Shown: positions 8,113-17,270, numbered from the stretch's first letter. The stretch: 64,000 bases of DNA from Paenarthrobacter aurescens TC1 (GCA_000014925.1 CP000474.1:3348001-3412000); one strand, 5' to 3'. Numbers and translations are program-made. The notes: generated from the letters alone by a model not told the origin.

Positions 8113-9399
8113 ATGGCCGCGACGACTCCTCTTACCCCCAGCACCGGAAACATCCCTACAATTAGCCCAGCCCAGGCCGCCCCTGCGCCTTCGGCAAGTT
8201 CCGCAGTCCCCAAGACGCGCGTCGTCGCCGTCGTCGGCATTATTGCCGTGGTGCTCATCGGCCTGAACCTGCGCGCGGGCATCACCAGCGCCGCTGCCCT
8301 GTTCCACGATCTGCAGCAGGTGTTGGGTTACGGCGCTCTGGTGGCGTCCATTCTGCCTTCCATCCCGCTACTGTGCTTTGCGGTTGCGGGCATGGGAACG
8401 TCCTGGCTGACCCGGCGTGTGGGTGTCGAGAAGGCCATCGCCATCGCCTTGGCCCTGCTGGCCGGCGGTTTGCTGGTGCGTGGCGTTCCAGTAACGGGCG
8501 CGCTCCTCGGAGGCACCGTCCTGGCGATGTCCGGCCTGGCCGTATGCAACGTGGCCATGCCGTCGTTCATCCGTGAGCACTACTCCGAGCGCACCTCCAT
8601 GATGACCGGCCTCTACACTTTCACCATGTCCGGCGGAGCCACCTTCGCCGCAGTGGTCAGCGTTCCGCTGGCCCAGGAGCTCGGCTCGCCGTCCATTGGC
8701 CTGGCTGCTTGGGGCCTGCTGGGCGTCGCGGCTCTCTTGGGTTTCCTGCCGGTAGTCCTGCACACGCACCGGAAGGCCACCAAGACCGATCGTCCGCGGG
8801 TCTCCATGTGGCCCCTGCTGCGCACCCGCTTGGGCCTTCTGATCACCGCGATCTTCACCTTCCAGGCTTTTCTCGCCTACGCCGTGATGAGCTGGTTCGC
8901 CTACATCCTGACGTCTCAAGGTCTCAGTCCCTCCGAGAGCGGCCTGCAGTTCGGCGTGATGCAACTGGTTTCCGTCGCTGCCGGCATGATCCTGCTCGCC
9001 TTCGGCTCAAGGCCCGGCATGCTCCGCCCCGCGCTGTATCTCGCCAGCAGCTCCACCTTGCTGGCCATCGCCGCGATGGTCTGGTTGCCGACGTCATTGG
9101 CCGTTGTCCCCGCCGTGCTGTTCGGGTTCGGCTTGGGCATTTTCCCGCTGGTTCTTGTGATCATCAGCCGCAGCGGACGCTCGACGGCGGAAACCACCGC
9201 GCTTTCCACCATCGCCCAATCGCTGGGATACTTGATTGCGGCAATTGGCCCCTTCGGCATGGGACTTCTCCACAGCGCCACTGGCGGCTGGGTGCTGCCC
9301 CTGAGCTTGCTGTCCATCGTGGCCGTGGCGCTCATGGTCACTTGCCATCTGCTCACGAGTAAGCGCACTGCCACCAAAACCGGACCGAGGACAGCATGA
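8113..9399 (+). CDS. MFS transporter, CynX/NimT type
   Basis: The 428-residue integral membrane protein has about 12 hydrophobic segments after an N-terminal tail rich in Ala/Pro (residues 1-35). LIGLNLRAGITS at the first membrane segment and the spread of segments resemble the CynX/NimT (cyanate or 2-nitroimidazole) branch of the major facilitator superfamily; the true substrate is unknown. No later ATG precedes the first membrane segment, so the start at 8113 holds although it sits directly on the palindrome; a leaderless or operator-overlapped transcript is possible. Its stop overlaps the start of the regulator gene by four bases, so both are co-translated. Confidence 0.82.
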   Translation: MAATTPLTPSTGNIPTISPAQAAPAPSASSAVPKTRVVAVVGIIAVVLIGLNLRAGITSAAALFHDLQQVLGYGALVASILPSIPLLCFAVAGMGTSWLTRRVGVEKAIAIALALLAGGLLVRGVPVTGALLGGTVLAMSGLAVCNVAMPSFIREHYSERTSMMTGLYTFTMSGGATFAAVVSVPLAQELGSPSIGLAAWGLLGVAALLGFLPVVLHTHRKATKTDRPRVSMWPLLRTRLGLLITAIFTFQAFLAYAVMSWFAYILTSQGLSPSESGLQFGVMQLVSVAAGMILLAFGSRPGMLRPALYLASSSTLLAIAAMVWLPTSLAVVPAVLFGFGLGIFPLVLVIISRSGRSTAETTALSTIAQSLGYLIAAIGPFGMGLLHSATGGWVLPLSLLSIVAVALMVTCHLLTSKRTATKTGPRTA

Positions 9400-10076
9400 C
9401 CCTGACCCCTTCGCATCGCCCGGCCCTTGCCGAGGAGATCACCGCCAAGCTGCGGGACATGATCAAGTCCGGTGAATGGCCTCTTCAGGAGCGAATTCCT
9501 GCCGAGCCCGAGCTCATGTCCTCGCTGGGCGTTTCGCGGGGAACCCTGCGCGAAGCCATCAAAGCACTGGCCCACTCGGGCATGCTGGAGGTCCGGCGCG
9601 GGGACGGCACGTACGTCAGGGCCAACAGCGAGATGTCCGGGGCTGCACAGCGAATGTACCTGGAGCACACCCAAGAGCACATCGTGGAAGTACGGCTCGG
9701 CCTGGACACCCAGGCGGCCCGCCTGGCCACCAAGCACGCCACAGTGGATGACCTCGCCGAAATGCGCCGACTCCTTGCCCTAAGGCACGACGCCTGGCAG
9801 GCCGAGGACTACCCCACGTGGGCCAGCGCCGACTGGGAGTTCCACGAACGCGTTGCCTTGGCGTCAGGGAATCCGCTGCTGCACCAGCTGTATGTTTCCT
9901 TCGGCGGCGTCTTCCACAACGACCTCCTGCGGCAGCAGCGCAAGGGCGGCTTCAACGGCATCCCCCGTGAAGGCCACGACGAACTGGTGGACGCCCTGGA
10001 GGCCCATGATCCCGATGCCGCCGTGGCCAGCGTGTACCGGAATCTGGACTACTGCTCGGACCAGGGCCCGCGGTAA
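9396..10076 (+). CDS. GntR/FadR-family regulator
   Basis: The 226-residue protein has an N-terminal winged helix (about residues 8-75; IPAEPELMSSLGVSRGTLRE and the wing RRGDGTYV) and a C-terminal all-helical FCD ligand domain with the metal-binding pattern (EVRLGLDTQAARLA, DWEFHERVA, HDELVDALEAHD). Overlap ATGA with the MFS gene indicates translational coupling. The perfect palindrome at 8077-8111 upstream of the pair suggests autoregulation together with the transporter. The effector is not predictable. Confidence 0.88.
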   Translation: MTLTPSHRPALAEEITAKLRDMIKSGEWPLQERIPAEPELMSSLGVSRGTLREAIKALAHSGMLEVRRGDGTYVRANSEMSGAAQRMYLEHTQEHIVEVRLGLDTQAARLATKHATVDDLAEMRRLLALRHDAWQAEDYPTWASADWEFHERVALASGNPLLHQLYVSFGGVFHNDLLRQQRKGGFNGIPREGHDELVDALEAHDPDAAVASVYRNLDYCSDQGPR

Positions 10077-10112
10077 CGTCTGCTGGGCTATGACGTTGCA
10101 AACCCGCAACAC

Positions 10113-10149
10113 CGTTGTTGCCCCACCACGGTTCAGCGGGGCGGCAACG
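10113..10149. terminator. Hairpin between convergent genes
   Basis: CGTTGTTGCCCC and GGGGCGGCAACG pair with two G-U steps around a 13-base loop. It lies between the GntR gene and the converging MBL-rhodanese gene. No T-run is present on either side, so terminator function is moderate at best. Confidence 0.5.
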
Positions 10150-10151
10150 TC

Positions 10152-11531
10152 TTACGGCACCGTTTCAATTCCGGTCCCGGCCGCATCCCTGAATCTCGCA
10201 TTGATCAGCACCACCTTGCGCCCTGCCCGGTTCAGGAGACTCGCTGCCACACTTGCCCGATATCCCGTGGCACAGTGCACCCAGATCCTGGTGTCCGGCA
10301 GCTCAGTGATCCTGCCGAGCAGCTCGTAAACCGGAATGTTAAGCGCTCCCTTGATATGGGAGGCCATGTATTCGTCCGGTCGGCGAACATCCAGCACCAC
10401 GTCTGCCGGTTCCCGTTCCCTGAGCAACAAGCTCCAGTCCCCGTGCCCGTAGCTTGCCCGCGGATGGTCGGGGGCCAACGCGCCAACGTTCAGAACCGTG
10501 GATTCAGGCCCGCCGGCGGCATCCGGGCTGTCGATTCCGATCCTCGCCAGGTCACGGATCGCCTTTTCAACCTCGCTGAGCGGGCCCAGTAGCGTGAGTG
10601 GCTGGTTCCACGGGATCACCCAGCCGAGGTAGCTGGTGAAATTGTCCCCGCGACCGTACTCAAAACTCACACTTCCCTGGAGATGGCTGTCCGCGAAGGC
10701 CACGCGATGCCGCAGGTCCACCACCCACTCCCCTGACCTCAAGCGCCGGCCCAGCTCTTCCGCGTCCACGGAGTCCGGAACCTGCAAGGCTGCCGGGCCA
10801 ACACCCGCCGCATTGAGTGGGCTCATGTGGGCGTAGTACGCCGGGTAGGCGGTGATGTTCGCCAGCAACTCAGAAACGAAATGGTCCTCGTTGGGATCCG
10901 TCAGGGCGTGGTTGGACTTTGCTTGCTCGCCGATCGTCGATGATTCCTGATGGCTCGCGGGGCCGATGGAACAAAATGATCCGAAGCCGTGGGTCGGGTA
11001 GAGGGCCGCTTCAGGATGCGCCGAGTCCACCAGTCGCCGGACCGACGAGTATTGATCATGGGCCAACTTCGCCGTGTCGTGGGGTGAGACCAGGTCCGTG
11101 CGCCCCACTGAACCGTAGAGCAAGCTGCCGCCGGAAAACACAGCTTCCGTGCCGCCGTCGTGAGTGTCATCCCGCACCACATATGAGAGGTGCGTGTGGG
11201 TGTGGCCCGGAGTGGCCACCACGCTGACCAAGAGGCGGCCGACGCGGAGGACCTGGCCATCGGAAACGGGGACTCGGGCAAACGAAACCTCGTCGGCAGC
11301 GTTCACCAGATACTCAGCACCGTGCTTTTCCGCCAGAATGAGCCCGCCGGTGACGTAGTCATTATGAAGGTGCGTTTCGGCCACATGTGTGATCCGGACA
11401 CCGGCCTTCAATGCCGCGCCCTCTACACGGTCGATGTCACGTTGGGGGTCGATTACCAACGCAACGCTGCCGTCGTGCACCAAGTAGCTCCGGTCCCCCA
11501 ACTGGGGCGTTTCGATGACGACGACATCCAT
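10152..11531 (-). CDS. MBL-fold hydrolase with two rhodanese domains
   Basis: The 459-residue protein starts with a metallo-beta-lactamase domain of the persulfide dioxygenase/glyoxalase II type (ETHLHNDYVTGG near 52-63; later metal ligands in TPGHTHTHLS and YPTHGFGS). Two rhodanese domains follow: the first (about 255-340) has no visible active-site Cys, the second carries CATGYRAS near its end with the sulfur-accepting Cys. This layout is known from actinobacterial sulfur-carrier or sulfide-detoxifying enzymes, so glutathione-free persulfide handling is likely; the thiol partner is unknown. It stands alone on the minus strand, convergent with the GntR gene and downstream of fprA's terminator. 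Confidence 0.84.
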   Translation of the reverse strand: MDVVVIETPQLGDRSYLVHDGSVALVIDPQRDIDRVEGAALKAGVRITHVAETHLHNDYVTGGLILAEKHGAEYLVNAADEVSFARVPVSDGQVLRVGRLLVSVVATPGHTHTHLSYVVRDDTHDGGTEAVFSGGSLLYGSVGRTDLVSPHDTAKLAHDQYSSVRRLVDSAHPEAALYPTHGFGSFCSIGPASHQESSTIGEQAKSNHALTDPNEDHFVSELLANITAYPAYYAHMSPLNAAGVGPAALQVPDSVDAEELGRRLRSGEWVVDLRHRVAFADSHLQGSVSFEYGRGDNFTSYLGWVIPWNQPLTLLGPLSEVEKAIRDLARIGIDSPDAAGGPESTVLNVGALAPDHPRASYGHGDWSLLLREREPADVVLDVRRPDEYMASHIKGALNIPVYELLGRITELPDTRIWVHCATGYRASVAASLLNRAGRKVVLINARFRDAAGTGIETVP

Positions 11532-11573
11532 GCTTCAGGGTACCGCCGGCGCTAAACCCAGGGTTAAAGCACA

Positions 11574-11601
11574 GCGGGGCCACTCTAATGAGTGACCCCG
11601 C
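11574..11601 (-). terminator. Terminator after fprA
   Basis: Twelve-base arms GCGGGGCCACTC and GAGTGACCCCGC pair with one G-U step around TAAT. On the minus strand it follows the fprA stop by 14 bases and is trailed by TGTGCTTTAA, so it closes the fprA transcript before the MBL gene. Confidence 0.75.
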
Positions 11602-11615
11602 CCTGCAAGGAACGA

Positions 11616-13082
11616 CTAGACCTGCGCGGCTACGCCATCACGGGAAATGTTGACCATGTCCTCGCGCGGCACAACCTTGATGCGCTCACGCTTGACCTCA
11701 ACACCATGGGAGGTGCCGGCCTCGGTTGCTGCTGCGCCGAGTGCGAGCTCGTGGGCGTCCAGTGCCAGCCAGCCTTCCCAGCTGGTGAACTTCACGCCGC
11801 GGGAGTCAAGGAGTTCAACCACTGCGTCGGCTGCGGGAACCTCGGCAACCGGCAGGTTCTCGCGGTCTTCCAGGAGGTAGGTGACGGTTTCCAAGGCATC
11901 GCCCTTGGTGTGGCCGATGAGGCCAACCGGACCACGCTTGATCCAGCCCGTTGCGTAGAGGCCCGGCACGTGCTGGCCGTCGGCGTCCAGGACGCGGCCG
12001 CCGTCGTTGGTGATAACGCCCTTCTTGTGGTCGAACTCGACGTCCGGCAGGGCCGAGCCGAAGTAGCCGATGGCGCGGTACACGGCCTGGACCGGGTAGT
12101 CGATGAACTCGCCGGTGCCGCGGGCGTTGCCCGTGCCGTCCAGTTCAGTGCGCTCGAACTTGATGCCCGCAACCTTGCCCGGGGTTTCGGCGGAGTCAAC
12201 GATCTCCACCGGGCTGTGCAGGAAGTGCAGGTGCAGGCGACGGGATGCCTTGAGCTCGGAGAGGTCCTCGGGCTGTTCGGCGATCCAGTTGGTAAGCGTG
12301 CCAACCATGGTCTTGATCTGGTTGTTCGTCTGGACCTGGCGGTCGGACTCTTCGTCGAACTCGAAGTCCTCGGCGTAGAGGATGATGTCTACGTCCTTGG
12401 AGTGCGAGAGTTCGCGGAGTTCCAACGGGGTGAACTTCACCTGGGCCGGACCGCGGCGACCGAAAACGTGCACGTCAGTGACCGGTGAGCTCTTGAGCCC
12501 GGCGTAAACGTTATCCGGGATTTCGGTGACCAGCAGGTCATCGGCGTGCTTGGACAGAACACGGGCTACGTCCAAGGCCACGTTGCCGTTGCCGAGGACA
12601 GCGATTTCGGTGGCCTCCAGCGGCCATTCGCGGGGAACGTCCGGGTGTCCGTCGAACCAGGAGACGAAGTCGGCACCGCCGAAGGAGCCCTCAAGTTCGA
12701 TGCCCGGGATGTTCAGGTCCGCGTCCTTGATGGCGCCGGTGGCGAAGATGATGGCGTCGTAGTGCTTGCGGAGGTCCTCGATGGAGATGTCCGTGCCGTA
12801 GTCCACGTTGCCGAAGAAGCGGATGTCGCCGCGGTCCAGGACCTTGTGCAGGGCGTTGACGATGCCCTTGATGCGGGGGTGGTCCGGAGCAACGCCGTAG
12901 CGGATGAGGCCGTACGGTGCCGGGTAACGATCAAAGAGGTCGATGCTGACGGTGAGTTCGCCGCTCTTGACGGCCTCGCTCTTGGTCAGGATGTCCGCTG
13001 CGTACACGCCGGCCGGGCCGGAGCCGATGACGGCGACGCGAAGCGGACGGTCCGCAGAACCTACGGGGGTGCTAATTGACAC
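11616..13082 (-). CDS. fprA: Ferredoxin-NADP reductase, adrenodoxin-reductase type
   Basis: The 488-residue flavoprotein moves electrons between NADPH and ferredoxin. The FAD Rossmann motif VIGSGPAGVYAA lies at about 18-29, DRYPAPYGLIRYGVAPDH follows (a hallmark of the FprA/adrenodoxin-reductase family), and a second nucleotide motif, VLGNGNVALDVARVL, lies near 163-177. The C-terminal FAD contact is GWIKRGPVGLIGHTK. The start is GTG with AAGGAA upstream. It is 20 bases after the siroheme synthase gene on the same strand; that link suggests it may power the ferredoxin-dependent sulfite reductase at 28.6 kb (inference). Confidence 0.93.
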   Translation of the reverse strand: MSISTPVGSADRPLRVAVIGSGPAGVYAADILTKSEAVKSGELTVSIDLFDRYPAPYGLIRYGVAPDHPRIKGIVNALHKVLDRGDIRFFGNVDYGTDISIEDLRKHYDAIIFATGAIKDADLNIPGIELEGSFGGADFVSWFDGHPDVPREWPLEATEIAVLGNGNVALDVARVLSKHADDLLVTEIPDNVYAGLKSSPVTDVHVFGRRGPAQVKFTPLELRELSHSKDVDIILYAEDFEFDEESDRQVQTNNQIKTMVGTLTNWIAEQPEDLSELKASRRLHLHFLHSPVEIVDSAETPGKVAGIKFERTELDGTGNARGTGEFIDYPVQAVYRAIGYFGSALPDVEFDHKKGVITNDGGRVLDADGQHVPGLYATGWIKRGPVGLIGHTKGDALETVTYLLEDRENLPVAEVPAADAVVELLDSRGVKFTSWEGWLALDAHELALGAAATEAGTSHGVEVKRERIKVVPREDMVNISRDGVAAQV

Positions 13083-13102
13083 GGCTGTGTTCCTTCTTCT
13101 TC

Positions 13103-14380
13103 TCAGTTACTGCGGACGCGGGGACGATTTGGGGTAATAGTGCTGTAGTCAGCGGTCTTGAAGTGTTGCGGGGCAAAGGGGCTGACACGGACCACATCGC
13201 CGATCACGATGACCGCCGGGTTGGCCACGCCGACGGCTTCCGCCTGGTCCGCGATGGTTCCCAGAGTGCCGATGGTGACGCGCTGATCCGGCAAATACCC
13301 GTTCTCTACGATACCTACTGGTGTGTCCAAAGGCAGACCGGAGCCTGCCAGCTCAGCCGCGGAATCGCGCAATTGCGCCACTCCCATGAGCAACACCACA
13401 GTGTGATCAGGGCGTGCGGGGACTTCGGACAGCTCTTCGTGGCCGGTCACTACGCTGAAGCCTTTGGCCAGCCCGCGGTGCGTCACCGGGATGCCCGCAG
13501 CGGCAGGAACCGAGATTGCCGATGTCACACCGGACACGACTTCAACCTCGACGCCGTTCTGCCGGCAGAATTCTGCTTCCTCGCCACCGCGACCCAGGAC
13601 GTAGGGGTCGCCGCCTTTGAGGCGCACCACGCGGTTACCCTTCAGGGCTTCGTCCACGAGGATTTGGTTGATCTCGAGCTGCGGCACCGGGTGGTGGCCG
13701 GGTGTCTTGCCCACCTCAATGACGCGGACGTCCGGGGCAAGCTCTTTCAGCAGCTCACGCGGGCCAAGACGGTCAGCAACCACGACGTCGGCCTGGCCCA
13801 GCAGGCGTCGGCCACGAACTGTGATGAGTCCCGAGTCGCCAGGGCCTCCACCTACCAAAGCGACAGAGCCTGCGGGCGTCTTGCCGGCAGCATCCGGCTT
13901 GCGGTGGCGGCGGAGCGGAAGGTCCCCGGTTTCGAGGGCCGTGGCGACGGCGTTGCGAAGGGCCATGGCACGGCGCGGGTCTCCCCCGGCGTTGATGGCG
14001 ATCTTCACGTCGTCCACCACGGCCACGGCGGGTGTCCAGGCGGCTGATGCTTCGTGATCCGAGGCGTTGACGCACCAGATGCGCTGGGCCTCGGCGTCGG
14101 CCGCTACCTGGGTATCCACAGCGGCAGTGCCTGTGGCGGTCTGAACGAACCAGACGCCGTCGACGTCTGACGTGCGGTACTCGCGCTTCTCCCACGTGAG
14201 GAGGCCGGAGGTGGCGAGTCCGCGAAGTGCCTCAGTGGCAACGGGAGCGACCACGGTGACTTTCGCCCCGGCGTCGAGCAGTCCCTTGGCGCGGCGCTCC
14301 GCGACGGGCCCGCCGCCCACAACCAGCACCGGGCGGCCGAGAAGGCGCAGTGCGGTGGGGTAAATGTCCTGTATTGCCAT
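13103..14380 (-). CDS. cobA: Uroporphyrinogen-III C-methyltransferase with CysG-like N-terminus
   Basis: The 425-residue product makes precorrin-2, and probably sirohydrochlorin, for siroheme. An N-terminal Rossmann domain (VLVVGGGPVAERRAKGLL near 16-33) matches the precorrin-2 dehydrogenase part of CysG. The C-terminal SUMT domain shows VALVGGGPGDSGLITVRG, VVADRL, RLKGGDPYVLGRGGEE and PVTHRG. ATG 14380 fits the domain edge; 26 extra upstream codons look non-coding. It precedes fprA with a 20-base gap. The chelatase for the next step lies separately at 31.9 kb. Confidence 0.9.
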   Translation of the reverse strand: MAIQDIYPTALRLLGRPVLVVGGGPVAERRAKGLLDAGAKVTVVAPVATEALRGLATSGLLTWEKREYRTSDVDGVWFVQTATGTAAVDTQVAADAEAQRIWCVNASDHEASAAWTPAVAVVDDVKIAINAGGDPRRAMALRNAVATALETGDLPLRRHRKPDAAGKTPAGSVALVGGGPGDSGLITVRGRRLLGQADVVVADRLGPRELLKELAPDVRVIEVGKTPGHHPVPQLEINQILVDEALKGNRVVRLKGGDPYVLGRGGEEAEFCRQNGVEVEVVSGVTSAISVPAAAGIPVTHRGLAKGFSVVTGHEELSEVPARPDHTVVLLMGVAQLRDSAAELAGSGLPLDTPVGIVENGYLPDQRVTIGTLGTIADQAEAVGVANPAVIVIGDVVRVSPFAPQHFKTADYSTITPNRPRVRSN

Positions 14381-14470
14381 GAAAAAACTGTAGGGCGGCT
14401 CCGTAACATGCTTCAAAGGCTCGGAAACACCCGGTAACGCTGGGTAATCCAACGTCACATAATTCCCCGA

Positions 14471-15304
14471 TTACTTCGGAGAAACACTGTCCCTAAGCCT
14501 CAGGTAATAGGCCCGCTGCTCCTTGCCCAAGTGCTCAATCGCGTAACGAAGCGCCGTCCGCGGCATGGTGGCGGCGTGTTCGTCCAAGAAAGCCAGCAAA
14601 CGTTCGCGGCTGCTGCGCCCTGCATCGCGGACCCAACCGCCCACCGCTTTGTGGATGAGGTCTTCTTTGTCGTGCAGCAGGATCTCGGCAATAGCGAAGG
14701 TGTCGTCCAGCTGGCCCTCTCGGATGAACGCCGACGTCGCGACGATGGCTGTCCGGCGCTCCCACATGTTCTCCGACCGGGCCAGGTCATACAGCGGGTC
14801 TCGCGGCTTATCCATCAGCCAACCGCCCACCACGCGCCCCGCACCCAAATCCACCAGGTCCCAATTGTTGATGCGGTCGTGCCTGCGCAGATAGAGCTCG
14901 TACAGTTCCCTGCGGCGATCTTCCGTGGTCTTCTTTTTCTGCGCTTGAAGGGCCATGATCTTTACGGCACCAGCCCTTGCCTCGTGGATGTCCTGCTCCA
15001 GGAGCTTCTCGATCTCATCCAGGGGCATGGCCGCGAACTCCTTGCCGAGAGTGAAAACCTCGCCCATGCGGACGCCCAAAAAGAAATCACCCTCGGCGTA
15101 GTCGCCTTGGCCGGTCTTGAAGTACCGCTGGTACTTGGCCTGCTCGACGTCCGACTGCCGCACTTGGAGCCGTGCCAGGAACTCGACGGCGGTGGGCTGG
15201 GTTCCCGGTGCCAGCGCGGCTTTGGGTGCCTTGGCTGTCTTGTCCGGTTTAGGCGCCTTCGCTGGCTTGTCCGGCTTTGGTGTCTTTCCAACCTTGGGGG
15301 TCAT
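14471..15304 (-). CDS. AlkD-like DNA alkylation repair protein
   Basis: The 277-residue protein matches the AlkD HEAT-like repeat family, which removes alkylated bases. A low-complexity Lys/Pro/Ala tail (residues 1-35, repeats of KPDK and KAPK) precedes the fold. Landmarks: MGEVFTLGKEF, ARAGAVKIMALQAQ, NNWDLVDLGAGRVVGGWLMD (with the D, W and R positions typical of the DNA-contacting cleft), WERRTAIVATSAFI and HKAVGGWVRDAG. The tail may add non-specific DNA binding. It lies 15 bases from the glutaminase gene upstream, but their functions are not obviously related. Confidence 0.88.
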   Translation of the reverse strand: MTPKVGKTPKPDKPAKAPKPDKTAKAPKAALAPGTQPTAVEFLARLQVRQSDVEQAKYQRYFKTGQGDYAEGDFFLGVRMGEVFTLGKEFAAMPLDEIEKLLEQDIHEARAGAVKIMALQAQKKKTTEDRRRELYELYLRRHDRINNWDLVDLGAGRVVGGWLMDKPRDPLYDLARSENMWERRTAIVATSAFIREGQLDDTFAIAEILLHDKEDLIHKAVGGWVRDAGRSSRERLLAFLDEHAATMPRTALRYAIEHLGKEQRAYYLRLRDSVSPK

Positions 15305-15319
15305 CCCTCAATAATGCGC

Positions 15320-16231
15320 CTAAAAGACCGACCAGCCAGTACGCGTAGTGAATTCGTCCAGCGCGGCCACGCCTGCCACGGAATTCCCGGACCTTCCCAG
15401 GCCAGGGCTCCACACGCTGATGGCGCACTTGTTGGGAACCACGGCCACGATCCCCCCGCCCACGCCGCTCTTGCCCGGAAGGCCCACGCGATAAGCGAAT
15501 TCTCCCGCGGCATCGTACGTTCCGCAGGTGAGCATCACGGCGTTGATCCGCTTGGTCTGCGCCGGTGACAGCAACAGGGTTCCGTCTCCCCCCAAACCGT
15601 TGGAGGCCAGGAACCGGGTTGCGAGCGCCAGGTCTTCACAGGTCATGGCCAGGGCGCACTGCTTTGCATAGGAGTCCAGAACGTCGTCCACCGGATTTTC
15701 CAGGTTGCCGCAACTTGCCAGGAAATGCGCCAGCGAGGCATTGCGGTGACCGTTGGCCAGCTCCGAGCCGGCAACGTGGTGATCAGTGTCAACGCCTGCG
15801 TTGCCTGTTTCTTGGCGCATCAAGTCCCGCACGGCATGGGCGGCGTTGCCTGTCAGGCTAAGGAGCCGGTCCGTCACCACGATCGCCCCGGCGTTGATGA
15901 ACGGGTTGCGGGGTATGCCTTCCTCGCTCTCCAACTGGACCAAGGAATTGAACGGATTACCCGAGGGTTCGCGGAACACCCGCTTCCAGATGCGGTCGCC
16001 ATCGGAAGCCAGCACCAAGGCGAGGGCGAAGACCTTGGAGATGCTTTGGATGGAGAACTCCACGTGGGCGTCCCCGGCCGAAAACACGTCGCCATCCCGG
16101 GTGACTAACGAGACCCCGAACTGGTGAGCGTCCACCGCCCCGAGCTGGGGAATGTAATTAGCCACGGATCCTTGGCCGATGTGGGGTTGAACTGCTCCGA
16201 CAATGTCCTCAAGTAGGTTCTGAATGTCCAC
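15320..16231 (-). CDS. glsA: Glutaminase A
   Basis: The 303-residue enzyme hydrolyses glutamine to glutamate and ammonia and has the serine beta-lactamase-like fold. Motifs: FSIQSISKVFALALVL with the Ser-x-x-Lys catalytic pair (about 59-62), EPSGNPFNSLVQLE, PFINAGAIVV, and LPGKSGVGGGIVAVVPN near the C-terminus. The GTG at 16231 is preferred over the upstream TTG because AGGGG lies six bases before it. Length is normal for bacterial GlsA. Confidence 0.93.
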   Translation of the reverse strand: MDIQNLLEDIVGAVQPHIGQGSVANYIPQLGAVDAHQFGVSLVTRDGDVFSAGDAHVEFSIQSISKVFALALVLASDGDRIWKRVFREPSGNPFNSLVQLESEEGIPRNPFINAGAIVVTDRLLSLTGNAAHAVRDLMRQETGNAGVDTDHHVAGSELANGHRNASLAHFLASCGNLENPVDDVLDSYAKQCALAMTCEDLALATRFLASNGLGGDGTLLLSPAQTKRINAVMLTCGTYDAAGEFAYRVGLPGKSGVGGGIVAVVPNKCAISVWSPGLGRSGNSVAGVAALDEFTTRTGWSVF

Positions 16232-16445
16232 GGTCAACCCCTGTTTCGGCGTGAGTCCCGTCCTCGTTGAAGGGACTCCGCAAGTGTTCCTGTCTCCTGC
16301 GCGTAATCACGCACAGCCAGCAACATTACCTGCCCTACTGAGGCTCCGTGTTCGCTGCATGAAACTGGACCAGGCGTCGAGTGTGGCTCATCTGCCTTGC
16401 TCGGGGCGGGCATCGGACCACCCGGCACTCTTCGTCTTCGAGTCT

Positions 16446-17270
16446 TCACACCGGCGAGTTGGCGATCCGGACGCAGTCGGCCCGTAAGTCCGACAGCTCT
16501 GGGAGGGCTGCCGGGTTACCCAAAATGTTGAAGAGTGGCAGGTGCTTACGAAGAAGAGCCCGCTCCTCTGCCTTATGGTCGCGGGTCAACACGATCCAGT
16601 TCACGAGAAGGTTCTGATTGATCCAGGCGATGATCGCCACTTCGTCGACGGGGGCGAAAGTGTAGTTCCGGGTGTTCGCTTTCCCCATAAGGCTGCCGGC
16701 TACAGGACGATAGCCGAGGACCGCACCAACGCTTCGGAAGAACGTACCGTGCCCCTTCGCCCGAAGTTCCTGGCCAAGGAGACGAGTCTTCAGGCTCGTC
16801 CGAGCGATTCCGACATACAGCAAGTCATGGGCGCTACGCTCGCTCAGACCTGCAAATGGCGCGGGGAGTGCTGATCTATCCCGGATTCGGATGGCATACA
16901 GCCCAGCACGATCGGGGACCTTAGGGTCAATTTCCCCGGCCGGCTTGAAGCTATCGGAACTGAGTAGTTCTTCTTCGATCGCGGAAGAAACCACGGACGC
17001 ATCAACCGAGGGCTCCAAAATTGACAATCTCGGCTCGTTCCTTAGGTCCCCGGACGATCCGAGCCATTCCGCAAGACTGATAGTGCTTCCCGACTGAATG
17101 AACAGTTTCGGGTAGTTCTTGGTTCGTCCCTGAACTTGGAATGGGGTGACCGGAGAACGGTCCCGTTTCACGTACGACTTGCCTGCGTTGACCTGTGTTG
17201 CAATCGCGGTGGTTGTCATTGGCTGGCCACACTCGAGGAGGATCGCCCGAATGGCCTCGTGAAGCGTCAT
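16446..17270 (-). CDS. HARE-HTH plus GIY-YIG-like protein
   Basis: The 274-residue protein has no close family that I recognise as a whole. Residues 1-75 (TLHEAIRAILLECGQPMTTT, then a lysine/arginine loop and FQVQGRTKNYPKLF) resemble a HARE-HTH winged helix, a domain attached to restriction enzymes and RNA polymerase delta. After a linker, GLYAIRIRD (about 122-130), LLYVGIARTSLKTRL and a GHGTFFRSVGAVLGY stretch look like the GIY-YIG fold, as in nucleases that act on modified or invading DNA. No catalytic Glu is clearly assignable. Base use looks less GC-rich than the neighbours, and no methylase gene is adjacent. Confidence 0.55.
   Translation of the reverse strand: MTLHEAIRAILLECGQPMTTTAIATQVNAGKSYVKRDRSPVTPFQVQGRTKNYPKLFIQSGSTISLAEWLGSSGDLRNEPRLSILEPSVDASVVSSAIEEELLSSDSFKPAGEIDPKVPDRAGLYAIRIRDRSALPAPFAGLSERSAHDLLYVGIARTSLKTRLLGQELRAKGHGTFFRSVGAVLGYRPVAGSLMGKANTRNYTFAPVDEVAIIAWINQNLLVNWIVLTRDHKAEERALLRKHLPLFNILGNPAALPELSDLRADCVRIANSPV

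Noticed and set aside
16234..16449. Minus-strand 71-codon frame between glutaminase and the HARE-HTH gene
   Set aside because: A faint likeness to small antitoxins (SVGQVMLLAVRDYAQ) is too weak, and it starts with a basic/Pro-rich stretch without a ribosome site.
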